Shown piece by piece: positions 18,476 to 25,882 of a DNA stretch of 64,000 bases. The notes under the pieces are model-generated. The model did not search any database. It had not been told where the DNA came from and saw nothing but the letters and a program-made list of their open reading frames with translations. This DNA comes from CBDCTM01 sp965222005 (GTDB taxonomy: Bacteria > Bacteroidota > Bacteroidia > Chitinophagales > Saprospiraceae). Positions within the stretch are counted from its first letter, which is position 1, and each line of letters begins with the position of its first letter. The translations under genes were made by a program, and so were the position numbers. The stretch covers positions 3,348,001 through 3,412,000 of the forward strand of contig OZ244935.1 of assembly GCA_965222005.1 (NCBI GenBank), written 5' to 3'.

Positions 18476-18543
18476 CCATAACATTGGCTATGACGATAAT
18501 GCTTCCTATCGGTCGCACTACGCATAGCCGTGACCGTTAGTGG
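18476..18543 (+). other. attC site, short type
   Basis: R'' CCCATAAC, arms TTGGCTATG and CATAGCCG, R' ACCGTTAGTGG. It overlaps the last 17 codons of the saccharopine-dehydrogenase-like frame. The R'' complements the cassette start at 13203. Confidence 0.92.
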
Positions 18544-19043
18544 ACATAGAAAATCATCCCGCAGCTTGCCTATTTTTCAAACAGCATCGTGGTAAATTGA
18601 AAAACTGGAAAAGGAAATCAACATCCTGATAAGTTTGCCAGCCCGCTTTATAAATTTATAAAATTGATAACTTGATACCAGCAATAATTCTTGAACAGCA
18701 CAACTGACGGCCTTTTTGATTTTGAGTTGAACTCGAATATGGGTAAACTCCTTGAATTGAGTACAACAACTCAAATTCCTGAAAACTACAATTTGCAGAC
18801 AATTACAATTCAACCAGGCCTAATCAAGCTCTTTGACAATCAAGAACTGAAAGCCTGGCTCAAAAAAGGCATCAATAATTATTCTGCTAAATTACTCCAA
18901 AACAACTGAGGTGACTCATAAAAAATAACACCAGGAATACACATCTTGAAAAAAATTCATATATTTAGCAAGTCAACTGATTGAAAAATTTGGTAGCAAA
19001 AACATCTGAAAGGAAAACCGGCGCTGAGGCGCCGGAAAGATAC
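18544..19043 (+). other. Family C non-coding integron cassette
   Basis: It starts GTTAGTGGACATAGAAAATC and shares long stretches with 31533-31030 (minus strand, nearly identical) and with 49989-50568 (diverged). Shared landmarks are CATCCCGCAGCTTGCC-like text, GCCCGCTTTATAAATTT, and CTGACGGCCTTTTTGATT. Short ORFs on both strands (for example 18691-18909 plus) are not preserved between copies because of 1-bp indels, so I call it non-coding. Confidence 0.65.
19018..19035. terminator. GC-rich hairpin just upstream of attC
   Basis: CCGGCGC-TGAG-GCGCCGG, a 7-bp perfect stem. The same hairpin occurs at 31041-31058 and 50543-50560, always 9-12 bp before the attC R'' of family C cassettes. It could be a terminator, but no U-tract follows, so another structural role is possible. 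Confidence 0.45.
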
Positions 19044-19116
19044 GACCACTAACAATGTGCATATGTCAATGCCCTCCTTTCAGTCGGCCACTGCATATGC
19101 ACCGACCGTTGTGTGC
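19044..19116 (+). other. attC site, short type
   Basis: R'' CCACTAAC, arms GTGCATATG and CATATGCAC (perfect), R' ACCGTTGTGTGC. Two further copies of this attC lie on the minus strand at 30960-31030 and 31533-31606. Confidence 0.93.
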
Positions 19117-19199
19117 TATTCCTTAGATCCGACACTTTCAAAATCACAAAACCTAATCTAGTAATTTTTCCAGAGCGGATTGATTTCCCTAGCTAACGA

Positions 19200-19450
19200 A
19201 GAGTTCATATCTTATTCCTGGCTCTATCAGAGACCGGTTTTTTTAATGGCACCTCTGAAATCCTGATACTTATCGGGATGAGCAAGTCCCAGCGTCATTC
19301 TGGTACGAGAAGTAAAAAGTCCTGACGCTGCTGTCAGGACAGTTGATAAATTTCAATGGTGGTACTGACGATACTGTCAGTAACCCCGATCAGAATAATT
19401 TTCAATAATAAAGATACTTCTTGATAGAGCTTTTTTCTAAATCTTTTAAA
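19200..19450 (+). ncRNA. Candidate IS110 bridge RNA region
   Basis: About 250 bp of non-coding DNA lies between the left end and the transposase start of an IS110 element, where the IS110 group encodes its bridge RNA (family knowledge). It contains inverted repeats such as CTGATACTTATCGGGAT, GTCCTGACG-CTGC-TGTCAGGAC and TACTGACGATACTGTCAGTA. Diverged homologous sequence occurs at 46169-46400 and in its inverted copy near 29161-28930. The RNA boundaries and guide loops are not determined. Confidence 0.5.
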
Positions 19451-19455
19451 ACTAT

Positions 19456-20872
19456 TTGCAGATGGGAAGAAAAAAGAAGTTATCCATGAAAATCATCAAT
19501 CTCAATTGTGCTGGTATTGATGTAGGAAGCCGATCACACTATGTTGCCATTGGCCAGGAGCTCAAGGATGTAAAACAGTTTGGTGTTTACGCTCAAGATT
19601 TAACTGACCTTGCCAATTGGCTTAAGCAAAACAAAGTCACTTCTGTCGCTATGGAGTCGACAGGAACTTATTGGCAGAACCTCTTTGTAGAATTAATTAA
19701 TTAATTCAGGATTCAAAGTAATTTTGACTTGTGGTAAATTCACCAAGAACATCAATCGAAAGAAAACCGACGTATTGGATTGCCAGTGGATACAAAAAAT
19801 GCACTCTTTGGGTTTGTTGCCTTCTTCATTCTTACCAGACGAAACAACTGAAAGATTAAGAACACTATGCAGACATCGAGCAAACATGATTGCACAGAAA
19901 GCTGACTGTTCCCACAAAATGCAGAAGTTTCTTAAGTGGCTGAATTTCAGGTTGGATGTAGTAGTTCGCGATGTTACAGGATTAACTGGAATGAAAATTA
20001 TCAAAGATATCTGCGCTGGAAATCTTGATCCCAAATCTCTCGCAAATCATAGACATTACAATTGTAAAAAATCGAAAGAAGAAATAGCGAAAGCTTTGGT
20101 TTCAAATAAAAGGAAAGATTACTTGTTCGGACTCAGACAAGAGTTTGATAGACATGAATTTTACAAATCAAAAATAGAAGACTGCGATAAAGAAATTGTC
20201 AAATTTCTCAACGAAGTAATTGAAGCCAAGGATATTGTAGTAGATGACTTGCCAGAGAAAAAACCAGATAAAAGACTCAATAAGAACTCATTAAGAGGGA
20301 TCAACTTAAATATTGTGGCTTACCAATATTTTGACGGAGTGGATTTGCTCACCATTCCTGGAGTGAGTTATTCAACAGTACTGACATTCATGAGTGAAAT
20401 TGGCCCTGATGGAATCAAGAAGTTTTCAAGTGCCAAAAAGTTTGCCTCCTGGTTAAGGCTAGCACCAAACAACAAAATCAGCGGGGGAAGGATACTCACA
20501 AATCGAATACCAAAAGGAAGCAACCGACTTAAGATTGCTCTACGCAATGCAGCCAATGCCGTGGGCAACTTGAAAGACTCCGATCTTGGAAAGTTTTTCA
20601 GGAAGATTGCCTTCAGAAAAGGCAGACAAGCAGCCATTACCGCAACCGCAAGAAAAATAGCAGTCATACTCTGGAATATGGTCACAAAGAAGCAATCATA
20701 CCAGCCAATTAACACCTATCAGTTTCTTGATGAAAAGCGACGTGCCATAGCTCAATTGAGAAAGAAAATCAGTAAATTCGGAATTGATCCTAATGATTTA
20801 GGTGTATTTACAAGAGAAAGATACAGACTAGCTCATGAAAAAAGAGCTATTGATAATCAAGGTTCTAGCTAA
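19456..20872 (+). pseudogene. IS110-family transposase, frameshifted
   Basis: The N-terminal part (19456-19704) carries CAGIDVGSRSHYVAIG and AMESTGTYWQ. The second part (from about 19700, annotated start 19724) carries KKTDVLDCQWIQ, giving the D-E-D-D set of the RuvC-like domain, then the Tnp20 domain TIPGVSYSTVLTFMSEIGPD and the Ser region NNKISGGRILTNRIPKGS. The two parts are split by a tandem TTAA/ATTA tract (GAATTAATTAATTAATTC) that seems to hold one 4-bp unit too many. Removing it gives FVELINSGFKVILTCGKF in one frame. This looks like a slippage mutation. Confidence 0.82.
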
Positions 20873-20898
20873 CGTTAGTCAGAATAAGAAATAAAAAA

Positions 20899-21909
20899 AT
20901 GGAACGAAAAAAAATAATCGAATTCTACAAAAATACGGATTATCAAAATGAAGTAAGAAATGGTTTTCCTCCAAGACCAAGTGAATGGCATTTCCCTATT
21001 TTGTTGAAAAAGATAATTAAAGAAAATGAAGGATTAGTTGAACAGCTTGGAGAAAATACTGAAAATAAAGTTATCAAAATACAACTCGACGAAGAAGATT
21101 GTAAAAATATAAGAACAACTTTTTTGCATGAGGCTATTTTTCATCTTTACAAAGGCTTCTACAATTATTTAGCAGCAAAACGACTTTATCGAGGAGGAGT
21201 TGAACATTGGATTGAAATAACAAATTATTACTCAAAACTTTATTTGGCAAGATGTATAAACACAATTTTAGGACATCAGAGATATGCTGTCCAAGCAAAC
21301 AAAGATTACTTCGATGAAGAAATAATGAAAATTGTCAATCCCAAAGGACTTAATAAACTTAAAAATGGAAATTTAAGAGTGGGATATTCAATTGACCTGA
21401 AAGTAAATATTGAAAGTTCAAAAGGAGAACTGATAATTTCTAATAAAGGAATTTCAACCCATCAAGATACATGGACAATCTACAAATCATTTAGCGTTGA
21501 AGAACTTGATTTATGGAGATTAGATAATTTCGATAGAGATGATTGGGATATGATTGACCAAAGAAATAAAGAGAACTATTCTTTCGACGGATATAAGCAA
21601 TTAGATTTCAATTTAGCTCCGTCATCTTTTCCAGGATATTTCAACAGGAAAATGATAAAAGATACAAGTCAATTCATTTACGACGAAATCATAGGGGAAG
21701 TACTTCAAAATTTTCAAGAGATATACCACTTACTGAATGAATTTGATGTTGAAGGTCTGCCAATTGAAAAGGAAAAATTCCAATTCATGATTGAAGATAT
21801 GTTAGACGATACACCCGAAAAAGAAAAATTAATTGATTTATGTCAAAGAAATTTTCCTCTTGAAAATGAATATAGCTGGGAGATAAATAAATTTTATGAA
21901 GATAATTAA
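20899..21909 (+). CDS. Hypothetical cassette protein (336 aa)
   Basis: An acidic, mostly helical protein (MERKKIIEFYKNTDYQNEVR...) with no signal peptide, so probably cytoplasmic. A central helical part (FLHEAIFHLYKGFYNYLAAK) resembles HEPN or four-helix bundle proteins only in general character. I recognise no family. Its stop is 4 bp before the attC region. The cassette starts at 19108 (GTTGTGTGC), matching the R'' GCACACAAC. An IS110 insertion lies 24 bp upstream and has probably displaced its promoter. Confidence 0.6.
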   Translation: MERKKIIEFYKNTDYQNEVRNGFPPRPSEWHFPILLKKIIKENEGLVEQLGENTENKVIKIQLDEEDCKNIRTTFLHEAIFHLYKGFYNYLAAKRLYRGGVEHWIEITNYYSKLYLARCINTILGHQRYAVQANKDYFDEEIMKIVNPKGLNKLKNGNLRVGYSIDLKVNIESSKGELIISNKGISTHQDTWTIYKSFSVEELDLWRLDNFDRDDWDMIDQRNKENYSFDGYKQLDFNLAPSSFPGYFNRKMIKDTSQFIYDEIIGEVLQNFQEIYHLLNEFDVEGLPIEKEKFQFMIEDMLDDTPEKEKLIDLCQRNFPLENEYSWEINKFYEDN

Positions 21910-21913
21910 TACA

Positions 21914-21983
21914 GCACACAACAAAGCATAGCCGTCAAGCTGCCCTATGCGGGCGCACGGCGTTTAGCTAAACCGTTAGCGGC
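21914..21983 (+). other. attC site with group II intron immediately downstream
   Basis: R'' GCACACAAC, arms AGCATAGCCG and CGGCG..AGCTA (imperfect), R' ACCGTTAGCGG. A group II intron starts exactly 13 nt after the G of the R' GTT (21975). Confidence 0.88.
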
Positions 21984-21987
21984 AAGC

Positions 21988-23880
21988 GTGTGTCCAGAAT
22001 GAAACAATGATCCCATTAATTAACTTAAAGAAGATCATGATCAATGCTGTAAATAAGATGGAGGTAGGCCCTCCGAAGGCGCTGTACAGGCGGAGCCTTC
22101 AAATCACCTTAAGGTGCTGGTTGAGCAATGAACTGGTACTGAGCGTTAAGGAAAAGGTCTCGTTAAAGGGATCAGATAAAAATAGAAAAGATGAATGCAA
22201 ATGAACCTCTGAAGAAGTGGTGTGAAAACGAACCTTCTGTCAAAACATCGATTAGCTTGTGTTCGATGGACAATCATAGCGGACAACCTGTTAACTGGCT
22301 ATGGGGCAGGCGCCATATAGGAGGCATGATTTCTATTTAGGCTTATTTATGGAACTGGAGAAGTCAATTATTCATGGAAAGGGAAAACTACAAGTAGGAA
22401 AAACACCTACAAGGGTGAATACCGATGGAATAATTGATGGCGGATCCAATCGTAGTAGCGAGGAAGTTTCTGTAATGGAAATGGAGCAAAGGGTTGGAGT
22501 TATACAGTTAGAATTACCGTTTACAACTTCCGAAAAGGAAAGGAGGATAAACAGTGATTCAACAAAGGGAATACCTATTACCAAGAAGATGGTATGGGAA
22601 TCGTACAAGAAAGTGAAGAGAAATAAAGGTAGTGGTGGAGTCGACGGAGTGAGTCTAAAAACTTACGAAGAAGACCTATCCAACAACCTTTACAAACTCT
22701 GGAACAGACTAGCATCTGGAAGTTATTTTCCACAAGCTGTAAGGGAAAAAGCCATCCCCAAGAAGGACGGCAAGATGAGATTACTAGGCATACCGAGCAT
22801 ATCAGACCGGATAGCCCAACAAGTAATTAAAGATTATCTTGAACCAAGAATGGAGAGGATATTTCATCCTAACTCGTATGGTTATCGTCCGGGGAAGAAT
22901 GCCCATCAAGCCCTCGAGCAAGTAAGACAAAAAGTAAGAAAATTCGATTGGGTAATTGATATGGACATCAAAGGATTTTTCGATGAAGTCTCACATGAAT
23001 TGCTGATCAAAGCATTGGATAAACATGTCCCAGAAAAATGGGTGAAGATGTATATCCAGAGATGGCTAGAATCACCAGTACGAAAAGAAGACGGAACCTT
23101 AAAGCACAAATATGGAAAAGGAACACCACAAGGAGGTGTGATAAGTCCATTGTTAGCAAATCTATTTCTACATTATGTTTTTGATAAATGGATAGAAATA
23201 CATCATCCCGAAGTGGAATTTGTTCGTTATGCTGATGACATAATAGTTCATTGTAAAACCAAGTCTAAAGCACAAACGATATTACAGGCCATTAAAGGAC
23301 GGATGGAAAAATGCCATTTGAAATTACATGAAGTAAAAACGAAAATAGCATTTTGCAAAAAGTACAAAAAAAGGGCAAATCACCAAATAGTCAGTTTCAA
23401 CTTTCTAGGGTACTGTTTCAAACCCAGACCAACAGCCTTGAAGTCAGGAAAGATGTTTTTGGGATTTGATTGCGCTATAAGTCAATCGAGTTCGAAAAAG
23501 ATAACTTCTGAAATTAAAGCAAGCAGATTCAACAGATGGACAGAACGTAGCATAGAACAAATAGCAGCCTACTTCAATGCTAAATTACAAGGCTGGATCA
23601 ATTACTATGGTAAGTTTAGAAAAAGAAATCTAAATGCAATCTGCAAGATCTTCAACAGAAGGCTCACTGAATGGGCTAGAAATAGGTACAAGCACTTAAA
23701 TAAATCGTATATTAAAGCCTGTGAGTGGCTTAAAAGGTTTAAGGTCAAACAACCAAACCTATTTGCTCACTGGAAAGAAGGATTTATTAATGCTTAATCT
23801 CTGTATAATAGGAGCCGTATGATGGGAGACTATCACGTACGGTTCTGTGAGAGGCTTGGGGTGAAATCCCCCAGGTCTAC
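21988..23880 (+). mobile_element. Group II intron, copy 1 (1893 bp)
   Basis: The 5' end is GTGTGTCCAG, fitting the GUGYG consensus. Domain V is at about 23811-23851 (GAGCCGTATGATGGG ... CACGTACGGTTC). Domain VI follows with a G/C stem and a candidate branch A eight nt before a CTAC 3' end. The 5' flank is GCAAGC and the 3' flank TTGACAAG, both shared with copy 2 at 54138-56030. It encodes a maturase in the loop of domain IV. Confidence 0.9.
22301..23797 (+). CDS. ltrA: Group II intron reverse transcriptase/maturase
   Basis: 498 residues. The RT domain starts with GIPITKKMVWESYKKVKRNKG and has DGVSLKTYEEDL, LLGIPSISDRIAQQ, SYGYRPGKNAHQAL, DWVIDMDIKGFFDEV, GTPQGGVISPLLANLFLHY and the catalytic VRYADDIIVH. 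The maturase domain X follows (QGWINYYGKF). No HNH endonuclease domain is present; the protein ends soon after domain X. Identical in amino acids to the product at 54451-55947. A start later than 22301 is possible (for example MELEKSIIHG at 22349). Confidence 0.93.
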   Translation: MGQAPYRRHDFYLGLFMELEKSIIHGKGKLQVGKTPTRVNTDGIIDGGSNRSSEEVSVMEMEQRVGVIQLELPFTTSEKERRINSDSTKGIPITKKMVWESYKKVKRNKGSGGVDGVSLKTYEEDLSNNLYKLWNRLASGSYFPQAVREKAIPKKDGKMRLLGIPSISDRIAQQVIKDYLEPRMERIFHPNSYGYRPGKNAHQALEQVRQKVRKFDWVIDMDIKGFFDEVSHELLIKALDKHVPEKWVKMYIQRWLESPVRKEDGTLKHKYGKGTPQGGVISPLLANLFLHYVFDKWIEIHHPEVEFVRYADDIIVHCKTKSKAQTILQAIKGRMEKCHLKLHEVKTKIAFCKKYKKRANHQIVSFNFLGYCFKPRPTALKSGKMFLGFDCAISQSSSKKITSEIKASRFNRWTERSIEQIAAYFNAKLQGWINYYGKFRKRNLNAICKIFNRRLTEWARNRYKHLNKSYIKACEWLKRFKVKQPNLFAHWKEGFINA

Positions 23881-24001
23881 TTGACAAGGGTTAACATAGA
23901 GTACACATATAAACTTTAACATATTTATAACGCCTTTTTGTTGTAATATTGTAACATTTCAGTACATTTCTTGTTAATTAATAAACTTGTAGGTTGATTT
24001 G

Positions 24002-24559
24002 ATGACTATAAATTGTATATTTGAGATAGTAGAGAAAAGTCTCTATTCTGTCCAATACAGTGATGAAGATATCAATGAATTTAGGAAGTTATTTACGATA
24101 TGGACAGACGCTGAATATCTTGAATCATTCTTTGAATCTCATAAGATCGATTTGCAAAGTGGTTTTTATAATGATATAAGTGTAGAAGAAGCAGTAATTC
24201 GAACAAGAAATGAGGCCCTTAGATTGGAGAAGCAGCTAATCAGATTTGCACAAACTGGAAAAATAGATCGATATTCTACCTTATCATCTTTGTTTAAGCC
24301 GTTATATGATGGAGTTACAAGAATAGAAGAGTATGAAAAAAATAAAGTTTATGGAGATAATAATCGAAGCTGGCTAAGAATTTATGCAATAAGAATAGAT
24401 AGTAATTTATTTGTTATTTCTGGTGGTGCAATAAAACTAACACCAAATATGAATGAAAGAGAACATTTGAAAATTGAATTAGAGAAACTTGAAATTACCA
24501 AAAGATATTTACAAGATGAAGAAAATTCAGACCTACCATATTTTGAATTATTCATTTAA
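24002..24559 (+). CDS. Putative RelE/HigB-like toxin of a toxin-antitoxin-chaperone cassette
   Basis: 185 residues. I use the ATG at 24002 because the in-frame TTG before it is less likely. The C-terminal half has the pattern NRSWLRIYAIRIDSNLFVIS, then GGAIKLTPNMNEREHLKIEL, reminiscent of the RelE/ParE-type fold in which a basic beta-strand and a C-terminal strand close the sheet. The N-terminal half (about 80 residues) is extra. It is followed 14 bp later by an HTH protein and then a SecB-like protein, an order known from toxin-antitoxin-chaperone (TAC) operons. The toxin call rests on these two lines of evidence and needs a profile search. The group II intron ends about 120 bp upstream. Confidence 0.5.
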   Translation: MTINCIFEIVEKSLYSVQYSDEDINEFRKLFTIWTDAEYLESFFESHKIDLQSGFYNDISVEEAVIRTRNEALRLEKQLIRFAQTGKIDRYSTLSSLFKPLYDGVTRIEEYEKNKVYGDNNRSWLRIYAIRIDSNLFVISGGAIKLTPNMNEREHLKIELEKLEITKRYLQDEENSDLPYFELFI

Positions 24560-24573
24560 TTTTTTTTAGTATC

Positions 24574-25071
24574 ATGAATAATAAAGACCTGAAAAATAAA
24601 ATTGTAAAGCAAGCTCAAAAAGACTTAATTTGGTTTGAAGAGGCAAATAATAGACAACTCAATAGTAGTTGGCTTGACTTCTCATTTAAAATTGCCTTAA
24701 AAGTATTGCGTTACTTAAGAGTGAATAATATTTCGCAGAAAAAGCTTGCTGATGAATTATCTTGGTCACCTCAATATTTAAGTAAGGTGCTTAAAGGGAA
24801 AGAAAATCTAACATTAGATACTATATGTAAAATTCAGAATACTATCAATATCGAATTAATCAAAGTTCCATCTTTCAAATATGAGATTCTTTATGAAATT
24901 GAAAACACGATAGACTCCCTTTATCATGAATTTCATGTGAGAAACACTCCGACTGCTAAGGGAAATGAATTAGTTGAAAGTAAAGAAGTGGTTGAGAGCG
25001 AAGAGGCTTACTCGCAAATGAAAAATGAAAAATCAGATACAGATTCATCCAAAATTGCTATGGCAGCATGA
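24574..25071 (+). CDS. HTH (XRE/HigA-like) antitoxin with C-terminal extension
   Basis: 165 residues. A helix-turn-helix is clear at residues about 50-95 (RVNNISQKKLADELSWSPQY, followed by LSKVLKGKENLTLDTICKIQ). After the HTH there is a 65-residue polar, low-complexity tail (ending SDTDSSKIAMAA). In TAC systems the antitoxin carries a C-terminal chaperone-addiction segment that the SecB-like partner binds; this tail is a candidate. It sits 14 bp after the putative toxin gene and overlaps the next gene by 4 bp (ATGA), so the three are one transcription unit. It probably autoregulates. Confidence 0.65.
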   Translation: MNNKDLKNKIVKQAQKDLIWFEEANNRQLNSSWLDFSFKIALKVLRYLRVNNISQKKLADELSWSPQYLSKVLKGKENLTLDTICKIQNTINIELIKVPSFKYEILYEIENTIDSLYHEFHVRNTPTAKGNELVESKEVVESEEAYSQMKNEKSDTDSSKIAMAA

Positions 25072-25553
25072 GTAAAAATGATAAAGAATCTCTAATTGGG
25101 TTTGCTCTTAATAAAATCACAACTGAGCAATTTGCTATCATTGAAAAGCACTTTAATGATAATGATAATATTGAAATTAAATTGAGTACTCATATTAAAT
25201 TCGGTATCGACCCTTCCGACAAAATAGTTGTAGTGTTTCCAGCTTTTATTTATGAACAAAACAATAGTCCATTCTTAGTTATAGAAATGGGTTGCCACTT
25301 TAAAATAAAAGATGAATCATGGAATTCTTTTTTAAATAAAGATGAGAATTCAATTACCTTTCCTAAAGATTTTATTGCTCATCTATCTGTAATTTCTGTA
25401 GGAACGTCTAGAGGCACCTTACATGCTAAAACAGAAAAAACCAGATTTAATAAGTTCATTTTACCGACAATAAATCTACATCAGTTAATCAAAAATGATT
25501 TAACGTTTAGTAAATTATCAGTAAGTTCTGACAAAGTAGATTATAAAAGTTAG
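25068..25553 (+). CDS. SecB-like chaperone protein of the TAC cassette (putative)
   Basis: 161 residues, no signal peptide. The C-terminal part ITFPKDFIAHLSVISVGTSR, then a gap and FNKFILPTINLHQLI, parallels the SecB core (F-P-x-x-R-x-x-I-x-x-L-x-x-x-G, then L-P-P-x-N-F). The N-terminal half is beta-rich as in SecB. The 4-bp overlap with the antitoxin gene and the order toxin-antitoxin-SecB match the M. tuberculosis HigB1-HigA1-Rv1957 arrangement (established knowledge). Alternative: a small unknown beta protein. The stop is 20 bp before the attC. Confidence 0.5.
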   Translation: MSKNDKESLIGFALNKITTEQFAIIEKHFNDNDNIEIKLSTHIKFGIDPSDKIVVVFPAFIYEQNNSPFLVIEMGCHFKIKDESWNSFLNKDENSITFPKDFIAHLSVISVGTSRGTLHAKTEKTRFNKFILPTINLHQLIKNDLTFSKLSVSSDKVDYKS

Positions 25554-25572
25554 ATTTCCTATCAATTAGCCT

Positions 25573-25703
25573 GTGCCTAACAAAGCGGAGCACGCACATG
25601 CGGTCTAAATTTCTTCGAGAAATAGCCTTTATAGAATAAAGAACATCTAAGTTCTATTGAAATATCCTAAAACCGCACGTCGTCTCCACCGACCGTTGGC
25701 TGC
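25573..25703 (+). other. attC site, long type
   Basis: R'' GTGCCTAAC, outer arms AAAGCGGAG and CTCCACCG, inner arms CGCACATGCGGT and AACCGCACGTCG, R' ACCGTTGGCTGC, about 131 bp in all. The R'' pairs only partly with the cassette start at 21975 (GTTAGCGGCA), perhaps because the intron-bearing boundary was altered. Confidence 0.88.
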
Positions 25704-25768
25704 AATGGTTGGGCCGACCCGCTTTTTTGAATTGGATGGCATGAACATCTGTACCAAAAAGGTAATTG
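25704..25768 (+). other. Family A cassette, truncated by IS21 copy 2
   Basis: It begins GTTGGCTGCAATGGTTGGG at the attC R' and matches 48758-48831 up to GGTAATTG. The IS21 element then starts and the rest of the cassette is absent on the other side of the IS. Confidence 0.85.
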
Positions 25769-25882
25769 TGCATATTCCGATCGCTCTGACCCCCTCATTC
25801 CGAAAATGTCTGACCCCCCTAATTTTTGTGGATACATACGAATAAAAATGCTCATGTTCGCGACTTTTAACAAGCTGAGAAT

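Larger units (their letters stand above)
13369..18527 (+). pseudogene. Saccharopine-dehydrogenase-like oxidoreductase, split by two IS
   Basis: Part one (13369-13863) begins MINIKGSILIVGGYGAVGKI, a Rossmann G-x-G-x-x-G NAD(P)-binding motif, and ends at GIGEK. An IS21 element follows with a 7-bp duplication (AGAAAAA). Part two resumes at 16548 in frame with HGDAAYRWAFNDFNDEF and runs to about 16860. A second IS (gene 16869-18113) follows, then part three (about 18150-18527) with GTEQFALKIDSG and SGVYHIEQLFDPKTFINEL. That order and these motifs match saccharopine dehydrogenase-family proteins. The ORF runs into the attC (ends at 18527). The cassette spans 13203-18537 (start GTTATGGGC, R'' CCCATAAC). 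The gene is inactive as it stands. Confidence 0.8.
19189..20874 (+). mobile_element. IS110-family element, copy 1
   Basis: The sequence CTAGCTAACG occurs at both ends (19189-19198 and 20865-20874), as expected when a short core target is retained on both sides of an IS110 insertion. It lacks terminal inverted repeats. A long 5' non-coding region precedes the transposase. It lies within the cassette 19108-21977 upstream of the gene at 20899. Exact ends within the repeat are uncertain. Confidence 0.75.

Noticed and set aside
18691..18909. A 72-codon ORF in a family C cassette
   Set aside because: The nearly identical inverted copy has a 1-bp difference that breaks the frame, and the diverged third copy lacks it.
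21988..23880. Group II introns as parts of a larger duplicated block
   Set aside because: Sequence identity between the two loci stops at GCAAGC and TTGACAAG; upstream and downstream cassettes differ.
23999..24001. TTG start for the putative toxin
   Set aside because: An ATG follows immediately at 24002 and is the better start.
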